64,000 bases of DNA, taken from contig CM032801.1 in assembly GCA_019155185.1 (NCBI GenBank), positions 6,811,351 through 6,875,350 on the forward strand, read 5' to 3'. Under the pieces are notes generated by a model, which searched no databases, was not told the DNA's origin, and was given only the letters and a program-made list of their open reading frames with translations. This DNA comes from Beaufortia kweichowensis (Eukaryota; Chordata; Actinopteri; Cypriniformes; Gastromyzontidae). This document shows positions 49,198-64,000 of the stretch, piece by piece. A program made the position numbers and the translations under genes. The stretch's first letter is position 1. Each line of letters opens with the position of its first letter.

Positions 49198-51602
49198 CTA
49201 TTGATGCATGTGGTCAATAAACTGTATATTTTGTCAATTAGCAGTGGTCTATAACTGTACTGTAACCTAGATCTTAATTTACAGTATGCACTTTTTATAG
49301 AAATTGACTTTCAAAACAAACTTATAACCAAAGACATGTTCACTGAAGTAAAATGCTGACAGCTAGCCAAGGTCTCTCTTATTCTTTCTGCAATTATTAA
49401 AATGTCAACTATGCATATGAAAATAAAGAAAAACATAAGTGAGGGTTCTTATACTTGCATTTCAGCACTGCATTACTTTCAGGATTCCTCCTGTCTAAAC
49501 AATGTTCACGGGTCTCTATTGCTCTTGATAACGAAAAGGAATTTGTCTGCACTGCACATGTGGGCCACAGCACATGTTCAGAGCCCTTTCTGCCTAAGGG
49601 CTTGTCTTTGGGTTCTCATGAACGAGGATTAGCTAGAGAGCTCATCCAATACCTATCCTCTGTTACTGGTGTTTATATATTTACCACTTTTTATGCCTTT
49701 AATCCTCACGCAATGCTCCAGTATCCCACTGGGGGAGCTGTTCTTTTCCTAGAAACCTCTACTTTTTCTTTCTAGGTGAGAGAAAGGAGTTTCTTAATGA
49801 GTTTAGCACTGATCTACAATGCAAGTGGTCTGGAACCTCCACTGTAAATCAGGTTCACAAGAGGCATGGGCATAGGCTATAAAAATGGAGGAATTTAATA
49901 AATTCACTGTATGCAATTTATGGTGAATGTAAGCATATACTGAAGCAGCCAGGCATAACGACAGAGCTCATCGGACAGAGTCGAGTCAATCACGGGGGCC
50001 GCTGCGTTTTTACGGAGGCTTTGAAATAATCTGTAGCAGCTGTCTAAACACGTCCCACCGAACCGGACCTGCCTCGGAGTAAAAACAGAGACCTGTTTCA
50101 CATCAATATCTGAACTATTGAATAAATAAATAGAAGAGGGAAGCTAAATAAATGTGCGGAATGTGAATGTACGAGAGCACTGTAATGTCGATGCTGAGCG
50201 GAAGAAATGCAGAGCAAAGATGTACGGCCCCTTTCCTGGCTTCTCCCGTTTTATATAATGAGACCTGTGAGAACTTCTGGGTTTTGCTTTGGAAGTAAGA
50301 ATATCCAAAAGTCCTTAGTCTAAATCAAGACCTCCTGTGTGTACTAAACCTGTGAATGTGTATGCTATAAAAATAATATGAAATAAACTGAATCGATGAT
50401 TAACATTTAACTCTTAGTCACTCGTGGCACGGCATTTGCATTTACTTCGTATTCATATTTTTGCTGTAATGGAACCTTAACTGCAAAATTCTACCATTGC
50501 AATGATGGCGAATGCAGACCAATTTATCCTCACTGTGAGATTAAAGTAGTTCATCAATAGCCTGAGTTAGTAATTTGTACCACAAAGATGATTTCATCAT
50601 GGCTAATTGTGTGAGATCCTCACTGGAGCCTCTGCTGGTCTGGCCGGAGGAAATGATTGGTCGGTCTTTTGCACGGCCCTTCTGGCTGTGGCCACCACGG
50701 ATTAAAACAGATCCATAACTCATGTGCACCAGATGGTGGAGATAGGGCCAGCAGCTGGAACTGAGTGTGATCAGACTCCACGTCTTCCCAGACCAAAGCT
50801 GCTGTTTTTTGGCCAGCTTCATTAAAGCTTGAGCTTGTCTGGTAATTTACCGAGCTGAGAAACAATCTGAATATACTCGCTACATGGAACAAATGACTCT
50901 TATCCTTTGCAGATGTTTCGATGGCATACTTATAACATGCGGTATGGATATTTGGAGAATAACTACCAAACTAAACACCCTATTGTCTACTAAGAAATAA
51001 ATAAACACTCAGATAAATAAACATGTCACCCAGCCTAAGAAAACCAAGCTGAAGTTATTTTTTGTGATTTACTGTTTTTTACATAAAATCATCCTACATA
51101 ATTTAAAGAACATTTAGTGAAATTATTACCTTGATATCTTTAATATTGACTGAGTAATAGCATGTCAAATATTGAAATTATAGTGATATTTATAGGTGAA
51201 ATCAAACTTTGATGCTTGTTATCTCATAATTTGATTTGGAGACTTTAGCTTGTTTTTCACAGACAGGGTCACATAGTATCTTGGGTAATATACTTGGGTA
51301 AAATAAATAAATGTTTTCTTGGCACCTAGTTGCAATAATTGATGTGAAACTAAACTGTCCATATTTATTCAACTACAACTTATACCAAAAGTTGACTATT
51401 TTCATTCACATAGACTTTTTTCAGAAATCAATAAGCTATCCATCCATTCCTTCCACCATGCATCCATCTATATAACACTGTGATCATAACTGGTTCTGAT
51501 ATAATGCTGCAATCTTCAAAGGTAAAAAAAATGTGTTGTCTTCAAAACTTCCCCAAAAAGTCTGTCTATAATAAAGGTTGTCTTGATGGCTTGAATACTC
51601 AC
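49198..51602. other. Intronic DNA before the exon, no further gene
   Basis: Mixed sequence. A CpG-containing non-repetitive part at 49930-50100 (ATCACGGGGGCCGCTGCG, CACCGAACCGGACCTGC) may be constrained. An octamer word lies at 50434-50441. Minus-strand frames at 50541-50892 overlap each other and are unrecognised. Confidence 0.5.
51597..51602 (-). promoter_or_regulatory. macrod2: 5' splice site of the MACROD2 exon
   Basis: The minus strand reads GTG|GTGAGT, a near-consensus vertebrate donor. Cutting here leaves Val as the last full codon. In MACROD2 proteins this position is followed by AFPCISTGIYG, which must come from the next exon and does not follow in this sequence. An alternative cut three bases earlier (TCT|GTGGTG) is a much weaker donor. 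Confidence 0.9.
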
Positions 51603-51724
51603 CACAGATCTTAAGTTATTTTCCTTCACCAGCTTCAGGGATGTTTTGTAGCAGGATTCGAGGTCATCTTTTTGGGACTGGCCTAGATTTCCTCTGGCGA
51701 TCGGGCCGACAGTATGGATCACAT
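51603..51724 (-). CDS. macrod2: MACROD2 internal coding exon (macro domain)
   Basis: This is an internal exon of MACROD2, an enzyme that removes mono-ADP-ribose from acidic residues of proteins and also deacetylates O-acetyl-ADP-ribose. Reading on the minus strand, it encodes 40 full codons after two bases of a split codon: it starts VIHTVGPIARG, continues with a DDLESCYKTSLKL-type helix and ends VKENNLRSV. The split codon is ?AT, consistent with the Asp expected before VIHTVGP. The helix and VKENN..RSV tail match MACROD2 rather than MACROD1, which differs there. The acceptor is a T-rich tract followed by CAG at 51727-51725. The donor is GTG|GTGAGT with GT at 51602-51601. The exon is phase 1 at its start and phase 0 at its end. 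By recalled human numbering it covers roughly residues 140-180, between the glycine-rich GGGGVDG loop and the STGIYG loop of the ADP-ribose pocket; neither loop is in this exon. The open frame runs on past the donor to 51516, but that part (VSIQAIK...) is intron. A processed pseudogene is excluded by the intact splice sites. Confidence 0.95.
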
Positions 51725-51760
51725 CTGAAAAACAAAAAAGATCAGTTTATCTCTCTACAC
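51725..51760 (-). promoter_or_regulatory. macrod2: 3' splice site of the MACROD2 exon
   Basis: On the minus strand the intron ends with a pyrimidine-rich run (ctttttt-g-ttttt) and CAG directly before the exon. An ACTGATC word about 20 bases upstream fits a branch point, with A as the branching base. Branch-point choice is an inference; the CAG and pyrimidine tract are seen directly. Confidence 0.85.
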
Positions 51761-52199
51761 AGTCAAAAGTGTAAGCCTCTGTTATCATACTTCCTAATGT
51801 AAATATGCACCACGGTACAAGACATGAATTTTCAATTAAAACCGTGACACTGTTTAACACCACAACAAATCCCAGATGACAAACAAAAACAAAACAAAGC
51901 TTCTTGTCAGATCTTCAAAGGCACGTCGTACAAGAGAATGACAAATAGAACCGTTTCAAAACCTCACCAACTGCTGAGGATCATGGGAAAGCATCCACAC
52001 ATTCACAATCCTACTGGGTACAACAGCTTTTTTCCTGAAATGTTATCATGGAACGAAAACAAGAATCTAGCAACAATGACAAAAGCCAACAATGGAACAA
52101 TAGGGCTGATTTGAACAAACCCAAAAACTGTCTAAAATCCAGTACGTTTATTCATTTATTGAAATGGCAGAGCAGATAGAAAATCAATTACTCAATTCT

Positions 52200-52600
52200 T
52201 TTATCCTTTCTATTTATAAATTCATATCAGCGTGTAGCCGCCCTCTTTCTGCCTTTGCATAGTAATGCGTCGGGGTTGTCACTCAGCGGCAGGGCCGGTC
52301 TTAGGCAGGAAAGCTAAGGGAAGCAGACTGCTTTAATTAAATCATTGAAGTGATGACAGGGGAGTTAGGGAAGTTGAGAAGGAATCTGAAAGAGAAATAA
52401 TGCCAGACTCCACCAGGCTCTTGAAGGTGGGCAGCGGCGGGCAATTAATAACAATAAACCGGTCGCTTTGCCGGGCAGACTAAAGCTGCCTTTGCAGAAA
52501 CTGTCATTGCTTTTACTATTGCCATTTTACAGCAGACAACCAAACTGTCGACTTTATTTACCATTTATTATCTGTACTCGGAGAAAAGGGCAACAGGGTA
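52200..52600. promoter_or_regulatory. Candidate conserved block near the MACROD2 exon
   Basis: Non-repetitive sequence with TAGTAATGCGTCGGGG, TGCTTTAATTAAATCATTG, GGCAATTAATAACAATAAACC and CGGTCGCTTTGCCGGGC. TTTAATTAAA and ACAATAA are homeodomain- and SOX-like. It lies about 0.5-0.9 kb upstream of the exon in transcript order, too far to be splicing signals. Confidence 0.3.
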
Positions 52601-53743
52601 TCACCAGTGTTTAAAACAGCAAAAATGAGGAACAATATACTCTGTTTGTTTTGTGGTGCTTTTGTTAAAGAAAAGATGTTGCTCAACCTCACAGTCAGCA
52701 TCAGCCTTCACAGCAGTGCTTAAAAGTTTGTTTGTTTCAAAAACAAATTAAGAACAGGGCAGAACAACATAAAATACAATATACAAAAAAAGAAAACGCA
52801 TGTCAAGCAAAACACATGAAAATTTTATTTACAATGTAGTGGAAAATATATGATGTGACAACTGAGATTTTAATGTTTGTACTCATTCACTCATTCTCAG
52901 CAACATCTGAAAAAATTATGTTTTTTGTATTGTAAACTACAATTTTCATAACCTAAGATTAGCTGTTAAGGCTGACAGTAAATGTGCTGAAATGATAACA
53001 TATATAAAACGATCTTTCCTGCATGTGTACTACAGTCTGATTCTTAGATTAAAAATGAGGGGTTTGTTTGCATTATTTAGCAAAAGATTTCTATCCTTAG
53101 TGGTTCAGCGTGTGAATGCTCTATGTTTGGGGGGTGGGCTAAGTGCTTTTCTCATTGCATAACTCTTATAAATCAATGCTCTGTGAATAACTGATATGTT
53201 CTCACCATTTTCCTTTTCAATCCACAAGAAACATGCTGGCTTTGAGGGGCACGCTTACATTGATCTGTTAAAACGAAAACTGTTAATCTCTGTTAAAACC
53301 ATTTTTAAGCAAATATGTATCATAGGTGTGTTTTTATAGGAGACACAAATTATGTTTATTCATCTAGGACAGTAAATCTATCAGACAGGGCTTTTCACTT
53401 TATAGTCTTGAATCTCACTTTACGTCCTATTAAAGATTGATATGTCATGCGTCATTAATTTGACATTCCCACATGAAATAGTCATTCACATGTGCATGCA
53501 AATGTTAAACATCTATTATGCATAAAATACCTCAGTAAGTAATAAGGGTTATGCAGGATATTCTCAGACCAAATCTAGGCATATCTTTCCTCATTTTAAC
53601 ATTGCATCACCCATTCCTGCATACCACCCGCTGTTTCAAGGATTACAGCACTTATATCATGCATTAACAATGAGACAGGCCAATGGCTGCAGTGATCATC
53701 TCTAGAGTCACAGCAGTGTTGCTTAAACAGCACCCTGTCCGTG
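52601..53743. other. Intronic DNA, no gene seen
   Basis: AT-rich sequence with an octamer word ATGCAAAT at 53496-53503. No repeat family recognised. Confidence 0.5.
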
Positions 53744-53770
53744 ATGTGTATGTGTGTGTGTGTGTGTGTT
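53744..53770. repeat. (TG)n microsatellite
   Basis: TG dinucleotide run of about 27 bases with one interruption at its start. Confidence 0.92.
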
Positions 53771-55566
53771 CGGCCTCTTAATGAGCCTGTAACTATATGA
53801 AATATCATCTCTCTCTCCAGACCAGCAGGGCTGCACCCAGCAAGCATGATGGGACCATAATGTAGCCTGCGCCCAGTTGTTTTCTATGCATAATACATGA
53901 ACCTCCGGACCTCTGGAGCAACAGCCCTTCAATTAGAGGATGGAGGACCAGAACAGACCATTAATAAATGCATGAAACTAAAGCTACACACATATAGCAC
54001 GTAACATATAACATGTGTGCGTGATGACAATACATATACAGTACAACTGCTTGAAATGCCACTTATGTTCGTTGCAATCACGTTCTGAGATTCGAAAACC
54101 AAAATAGAGCATTGCCTCAAAATGGACAATGAGAGAAAAAACATACAAACAGGCTGCAAGTATTGATTCAGCATTAGCATGCATCTGCCTTCCGTGTAAA
54201 ACGAGACACGACCGACATCACAACAGTACAGATGGCTGGAAAAAATAGCATCTCGACCACAAGCTCAGACATAAAAGGAAAACAATCATTATTTCCTTAT
54301 GCATGAATAAGGGCATGTTGACAGAAGATTATCATTATTCTGGCTCAACTAACACCAGAATAAATAAATGCAAACGTGTTGTACTCTGTTTGTAGACTAA
54401 CGATATGCTTTTACGATGTTCAATTTTTATTCTGTGCATTATGTGCAATATGTATGTTTGGAAAAGACATTAAAACCAGCAACAACAGTGATGAAGTGAT
54501 GAACTTCCCTTTATCTCTGTGTAGATTTGCACTTAACAATCAAGGCTCTCCCGGCTGAGCTGCAGATCACTGCTTGTCATCATTTTTTTTAAATACGTGT
54601 GCATGCAAATGCAATTAAATGAAAAAGGGGCTAGATAGAAATTTTCACACAGCTTAAACTAAATCATGAGTTATACAGTAGAAGCAGGGTTAGTGTGTGA
54701 ACCATTGTACAGTATTCAAGAGTAGGGCCATCCAAATGCTTAAATATGCAGATCGATCAATATCCTTTGAAGTCGTGGAGGGCTTTGAGTATGTGCATGT
54801 GTTCAGGGTTACCGGCGGGTCACGGACTGTGCTTGAAGTCAGTCCACTATGCCCTGGAGATAAACCGGCAATCATAACCCGTAGCTGATGAGTTTCCGGC
54901 TTTTTTAAGTATTTCCATTTGACTTATCTACTGTAATTTCCCTCTTGCAGCACTGAGGTGCTCATATAATTCACCTTAAAAAGATATTTAGCCAGCCGGG
55001 CTGACCAGCCCCTCGACCACTGCGGATGCGGAAGAAGAGCCATTATTCTGTGTGGATCCCTGGGATTGTTTCTTTACGGTTCTGTTTGTGGGATGTGTTT
55101 TTCTCTCTGTGGTACTGTTTCTGAGCGCTGACCTCTGAATGAACTAAGGGAAGGTGTGTGCTGTATGGTGATTGCAGTATCTCTGCTCCATTAACCAAAG
55201 CTGTGTTTACACGCAATCCAATAATCTAGTGCATGGCTTAAAATGAAGCTATTAATATGGTCAGGGTATAGACACAGTGCAATCCATACTTCCATTTTCA
55301 CACGGAATGGGGCAAAAGCGAATTAAAAACAGAAATTATGGTAAAACATTCTCATAAAGCTATTTAATTGACACTCTGGCAATAAATTATAACGAATGGA
55401 CAAACAGAGAGATTTTGTGTACTCAATAATGTGACTACAAATAATGTACCTGGGGATCATTAAAATAGTACTTTTTTCAGCTGAAATGTTTTCTAATTGA
55501 GTGTCTGATGTGTTACATTTAAAAAAAAATGACATATCATCTATCCACCACTCAATACAGAAACAT
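53771..55566. other. Intronic DNA, no gene seen
   Basis: Short overlapping frames only. An octamer word lies at 54603-54610. A GC-balanced non-repetitive part occupies about 54960-55070 (GCCAGCCGGGCTGACCAGCC). Confidence 0.5.
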
Positions 55567-55793
55567 TTACCCTGTTGACTGTTACCATTTCTCAGGAGGA
55601 ACTCCTAGGAACATCTAATTTAATGAAAAACTATATATTGATGTAAAGGTCTAAGACTAAAAATAACTAAAACGAAGAAAAAAAAAACATTACAAAATAT
55701 CAATAAAAATTTTAAAAATCTAAATTTTTTAAATTGTAGTTCAGAAAGTTTCATGTGTTTGCTCAATATGTGCAGTGACAGTCATCAGGTTAA
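55567..55793 (+). mobile_element. Second TTAA-ended repeat, copy B
   Basis: Starts TTACCCTGTTGACTGTTACC, continues CTCAGGAGGAACTCC and AACTATATATTGATGTAAAGG, and ends TGTGCAGTGACAGTCATCAGGTTAA. These are the same words, in the same order, as the minus strand of copy A at 28795-29098. The first TTAA is mutated to TTAC. Non-coding. Confidence 0.8.
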
Positions 55794-56089
55794 TGACATC
55801 ATGTTGGGATAATATGAAATGTACATTTAGTCCTTTAAATCCCAAAAATGAATTCAGTTCAATTGTAAATCACTGTTTACATGGCGATCTCTAGTTCAGC
55901 ATACCATCTATAGACTGAATACCGAAGTCCATGAAAGAATAACGATTTTTAATGGCATATTGCACATCTGTGGTCTACATGGTTACTATTCTATTCATGT
56001 GCCGGCCACAAATCGATGCTCACTGATAATGCTCACAACTTGTAATGCAGAACCATGCATGTTAATATTGAAAAACACAAAGATTCACG

Positions 56090-56330
56090 CTGTGTCCGCG
56101 AGCATTAGCTGTAACGTAAAATAAACGCTGCTGTTTGGATTGGACTAAAGCGTTCAAACATCCGCCTCAGCTTAATCATGCAAATGAACACAGCTTTGCC
56201 TATAACATCTTTTGTGTGAAGAGGACAGTCCTCCTTTTTCTCTCCTTTGTCATTATACGCTGTTCTTTTAGCACACAGAATTTCATTTGCATAGATTTCA
56301 ATGCACGCGCGTGCACAAAATAGCCAGTAA
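56090..56330. promoter_or_regulatory. Candidate enhancer with paired POU octamers
   Basis: Carries ATGCAAAT at 56178-56185 and its inverse ATTTGCAT at 56285-56292, about 100 bases apart, with CTCCTTTGTCATTATACG between them (SOX-like CTTTGTC). Other non-repetitive words: CTGTGTCCGCGAGCATTAGC and GCGTTCAAACATCCGCC. It has a high density of developmental-type motifs and no protein I recognise. Confidence 0.4.
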
Positions 56331-57717
56331 TAAATAAATAATTGAAAAGAGAAAAAAACCTCACTGTCATTTCAGCTAGTCAATTAAACTAAAGAAGAAG
56401 GGAAGAAATGAACAGCTCTCAGAACAGCTGGCGAGGATTCTTTTCTCAGGGAAGGGAGAACAGATAAGACGGGTGGAAAAGAAAAGTTCACTAGGTGTGG
56501 TGAATAATCACCCTCAGGAATATCTGTCTGCCCCACACCTCAACTCAATCAACGAGAATAATGCATACAATCACTTCACAATGAGCCCGTCAAGGGCACT
56601 TAAAGAACAGAATGGGCCCGTGGAGGGTGTACGGCATGGGCTCTGAATATGGATGCCTTTTTGCTCACTTTACTTGACTGAATTCTCAAGCATTCGTTTT
56701 GCTCGATGCATCGTCCTAATCAAGCGAGAAGAGAGGCTGTTTTGTATGCGGAGGACAGAGGTGCGGGGGTGTGGACTTCTCTCTAATTTCAACGGACACA
56801 AGCCAACGCCTATGGGCTAGAGTCAAAAGCCATTAGAAGTGAAAAGAAGGGTCTAACCCTTGCTTTACGCTCTTTGGAAACCTGCTTGGGGGACACAAAA
56901 CTAGAAACATATAAAGTTTCAACATGTTACCACTGCGCTTGGTTTACCTTCAGGCATTATGTCTGCTTTAAACAAGTATGCTAGCGGTACTATCCAAATG
57001 AAACCTGTACCAGATGTTTTGTTAATGCTCCTGATGATAATACGATCCACCCGGGCGCTCTAAAAACATCGTCTGCGATCGATTTAACAGCCGCGTATTG
57101 GATCCTTTGATGTGTGAACTGAACCAAAATAAATATTAAAGCACCAAAGTGACATGATATATAAGAAAATGAAAGAGAGGGGCAGGTGAAAACGAGTGTG
57201 AGAACTTTAGCAGGAGGATCTTACGTCCGTGGCTTTGATAAGACACGTTGTTGAAGCTCTACGGCGCAGAAAAGCCTCGTTCCCACAATTTCACCCATAC
57301 CGCTAAACTTCGAGCCACGTCGCGCTGGCAGCGTGCGACAGGTAGAGCAGCTGGCGCCGTGATTGATCGGGAGGTACATCAAACGTCACCCTCAAACAGA
57401 CGGCTTGGGGGAGACTAACGCGGCTTCTGTTCTTACAGGCTCTCAGCGCCACGAGATAAACCACCAGAGGGACGTACACACATCAAAGAGACCAGACACC
57501 TTATTTAAATGTGGGAGCTGCTTTAGTGAAACCACACGTGGTCTGTGATTGCTATTTCAGGACTTTCCCACACAAATATCAAGTGTGCTAAAATCTGGGC
57601 AGATAAGACAAAAGTATAGGCGAATGTTGAAATGAAAATGAAAGAAACCACCAACTACTTAAAATGTGATAATTAAGAATTAAAGCTAACCAACGATTTT
57701 TATGTTCTTCATTTGGG
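56331..57717. other. Intronic DNA, no gene seen; CpG-containing part at 57040-57320
   Basis: At 57040-57320 there is non-repetitive CpG-rich sequence (CACCCGGGCGCTC, GTCTGCGATCGATTTAACAG, GAGCCACGTCGCGCTGGCAG) that could be a conserved element. The 61-codon frame at 57363-57548 is unrecognised. Confidence 0.45.
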
Positions 57718-57977
57718 TTAAGGAAAATTCACCCAAAAAAATCCGTCATCATGTAGTCATCATCATGTTAATCTAAACCTGTATATAGTTTTCTTCTGTG
57801 AAACACAAATGACGATATTTTAAGAAATGTCTTGATAGTTTTGTGGGGGGCAATTTTATTTGGTTACCAACATTCTTCATAATGTTATACAGAAGAAATA
57901 AAATCATTCGGTATGGATTTGGAATGACATATGGGTGAATAAATGATGAATATTCATTTTGGGTGAACTCTCTTTAA
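57718..57977. mobile_element. TTAA-ended MITE, second full copy
   Basis: Begins TTAAGGAAAATTCACCC, has CCGTCATCATGTAGTCATC, AAACCTGTATATAG and GAAACACAAATGACGATATT, then the inverted half with GGTTACCAACATTCTTC, GGAATGACATATGGGTGAAT and TTTTGGGTGAACTCTCTTTAA. Same family and layout as 28511-28798. TTAA closes both ends. Non-coding. Confidence 0.88.
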
Positions 57978-59473
57978 ATTCATCTTCTGAGGACGTTCTT
58001 ATTAAAATTCAATATATGGGGTACATTTAAACCTAAATTATATGTAATATATAAAGTGCTTCATACGGCAGACACATTTTTACATACAGGTATATAAAAT
58101 TAAATGTTTTTTACAACTATTATTTACTGTAAACTGAACTCTTGAACTGACTAGATGCCTCCAGATAGAGTTCAAGTCCATACAACTTTAAAGATACTTT
58201 GCATCTTTTACTGTGCACTTAGATGGGCACAGTAAAAAAATAAAGCTCTGTGTTTGTTTTGATGACCTCCGCGGCTTTCTTCTGATGACAGTTGTGGTTA
58301 GGGACCGTGCCAGCTCTTGGGCCTGGGTCCCATGATAAACTGGAGCACACTTCTGAGAAAATGAGAGTCAAGACTAATTAAGATATCCCAGCAAAAGATT
58401 AAACACTGTCTGGGCAGACGGGCACTTCCTCTGAATCCACAATCCAGACTGCAACTGCACTCTTGTGCTTGTGAGTAAGCGAGTTAAAACTCTGGAGGAA
58501 TAAAAGGTCTGCGGCAGGTGACAGTGATGTAGCGATGAAAAACAACAGTTACATTGATTTAACTTTCAGCAGACTAAAACACAAAGGATTTGCAGAGTCT
58601 ACCAGCTTTGAAAACAATTGTTTGGAACGTTAAATCAATTCATATTCATAAAATGTGCTGATAGACATGCAGCAGACGAACATTTAAACAAGCATATTGA
58701 TTGCTCAAAGGGGCGGCCACACTTTACTTTTCACTCCATTTACTTTCATTCAGATGCAGACGAACGGAAATGCACGCTCATGCGGAGAAATTTTGCTATA
58801 TACCAATGATCGATTTGGCAAACTTATATGACCGAAAAGAATTAAACATCACATATCAACCGCTTGCCTTAATACAAAGAATACAGCCAGTGATCCAAAA
58901 ACAAGTCTAAATCTGTTAAAACGATAGAATTGTTTTTAGAGAGAGACTGGTGGTTTTGGTCAACAGGGAGGGATGCTGTGAACGTGCCATTACACAAATT
59001 GTAATTCCATTTAGTGCCACTTCACCATTAACCGAACTTCCTTCATTTAAAGTTATCATTGCTTTTAAGTGGGGTACCTGTTCTTTTATGGTAATGCATT
59101 TACTGCTCAGTTAATTTAGAAGAGAAATGAGCCTTACATGATAGATTAGAAACACAAAATTAGATCTATTACAATTTAGAAGAACTAGCAGACAATAATT
59201 AAAGTACTTTCATCGTATTTGGTGCAATTATCTTTGCACTTAAGAATCAACAAAGCACATAATGAGCCCATTACAGAATCCAGTAAGAAACTGAATTTTA
59301 ACACAAACTGTAGGGCGCAGTCAGCCATCACGGCACGTGAAGGGTTAACTCAGCAAACGTGCTGACTGGTTTGCTGGTGTATTAGCCTAGAGGCGCACAA
59401 ACACATGCTTAACTTGATCAAATTTGAATTTGTATCTCTGCTCAGACAGCACAAAGAGAAATTCAACAGCGTG
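57978..59473. other. Intronic DNA, no gene seen
   Basis: Ordinary sequence with unrecognised frames of 60-70 codons. No repeat family or motif cluster identified. Confidence 0.5.
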
Positions 59474-59481
59474 GTCTAGAC

Positions 59482-59991
59482 CAGGGTTTTTCAAACTTTT
59501 TGTGTGTGTGGACCACTATTTGTAATCAAAAAATTTTGCGGACCACCTCATAACACACATAATAAAATGTCTACACACAGACTTACCTGAATTAATCCGC
59601 ACCTCTAAATAGGCTTACAAGCACTACTATAACTAGTCATCACATCAGTGTGCAACAGGCTTGTGAAAAGAAAGTTTACTGCACACAATGGCTGCCACAT
59701 ATTTAATTTATTTATTTACTCATGTGACCGAGGGCCTAATCAGGTTAATTTGACACCGAACTTGAACGTCACGGCCGAACACCACTGGCCTATTTTAGTA
59801 ATCGCACAATAACTTGACAATTGAATGCAAATGTTATATCAATATAGGCCTACATATTCTTTTAATTTTTTTTATGGGAATTTCCTGGTAAAATGAAGGT
59901 AAAATATTATTTTATTTTGCCTTTCCACGGACCACCTGCAGTACCCTCACGGACCACTAGTGGTCCGCGGACCACAGTTTGGGAATGACTG
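59482..59991. mobile_element. hAT-type non-autonomous transposon with perfect 8-bp duplication
   Basis: The 510-bp element is bounded by perfect copies of GTCTAGAC (59474-59481 and 59992-59999), which fits the hAT preference nTnnnnAn. The left end is CAGGGTTTTTCAAACTTTTTG and the right end inverted reads CAGTCATTCCCAAACTGTGG. Both are followed inward by GGACCAC words, with GGACCACTAGTGGTCCGCGG near the right end forming a short palindrome. No transposase frame remains. Perfect duplications suggest a comparatively recent insertion. Confidence 0.95.

Positions 59992-64000
<4,009 letters not shown>

Larger units (their letters stand above)
1..51602 (-). other. macrod2: MACROD2 intron downstream of the exon (partial)
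   Basis: This is the intron following the exon in transcript order, at least 51 kb long and running off the left edge. No exon for the expected continuation AFPCISTGIYG was found on the minus strand. In mammals a MACROD2 intron also hosts the single-exon gene FLRT3 on the opposite strand; no FLRT-like leucine-rich-repeat frame is present here. The contents are listed as separate repeats and regulatory-looking blocks. Confidence 0.8.

Noticed and set aside
51516..51602. Extension of the MACROD2 reading frame beyond the exon (VSIQAIKTTFI...)
   Set aside because: It follows a strong GTGAGT donor and does not match the expected AFPCISTGIYG continuation, so it is intron read-through.
1..51602. 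FLRT3 nested in the MACROD2 intron as in mammals
   Set aside because: FLRT3 is encoded by one long exon of about 2 kb; no plus-strand frame of that size or with leucine-rich repeats exists here.

Overview
This is vertebrate nuclear DNA, most likely from a teleost fish and probably a cyprinid or close relative. It is about 60-65% A+T by eye, rich in dinucleotide microsatellites, and carries several short non-autonomous DNA transposons, including the TTAA-ended family with a 'TTAAAGGGATAGTTCACCC'-like end that is very common in cyprinid genomes. Nothing bacterial, viral or plasmid-like is visible. There are no long open frames: the longest is 158 codons, and none of the frames over 60 codons except one looks like a known protein.

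The one gene I can identify is MACROD2, which encodes the mono-ADP-ribosyl hydrolase with a macro domain. One 122-bp internal exon lies on the minus strand at 51603-51724, with clean splice sites on both sides. It encodes the macro-domain stretch starting VIHTVGPIARG and ending VKENNLRSV. I found no other exon. The window is therefore read as about 12 kb of the preceding intron (51725-64000), the exon, and about 51.6 kb of the following intron (1-51602). Giant introns are typical of this gene in vertebrates.

The intronic DNA holds three kinds of material. (1) Mobile-element remnants: two TA-flanked MITEs starting CACTCT (7580-7875, 18282-18576); TTAA-ended MITEs and fragments (28511-28798, 57718-57977, pieces at 4050, 21766, 39213); three copies of another TTAA-ended repeat (28795-29098, 42503-42767, 55567-55793), one of which abuts a TTAA MITE and shares its TTAA; two hAT-type elements with 8-bp target duplications (59482-59991, 33801-34136); a long-TIR element (34705-35077); and a 424-bp element with GTTGTCACA-containing ends (48774-49197). 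(2) Simple repeats and AT-rich tracts, including a near-perfect 30-bp hairpin at 41225-41291. (3) Blocks of balanced-composition, non-repetitive DNA rich in homeodomain, POU octamer and SOX-like words. These look like conserved non-coding elements, but conservation cannot be judged from one sequence. The octamer ATGCAAAT occurs at least 13 times, against about 4-5 expected from composition.

No novel multi-gene system is present. The points most worth checking are the regulatory-looking blocks, the octamer excess, the shared-TTAA transposon pair, and the hairpin preceded by a tRNA box A-like sequence.
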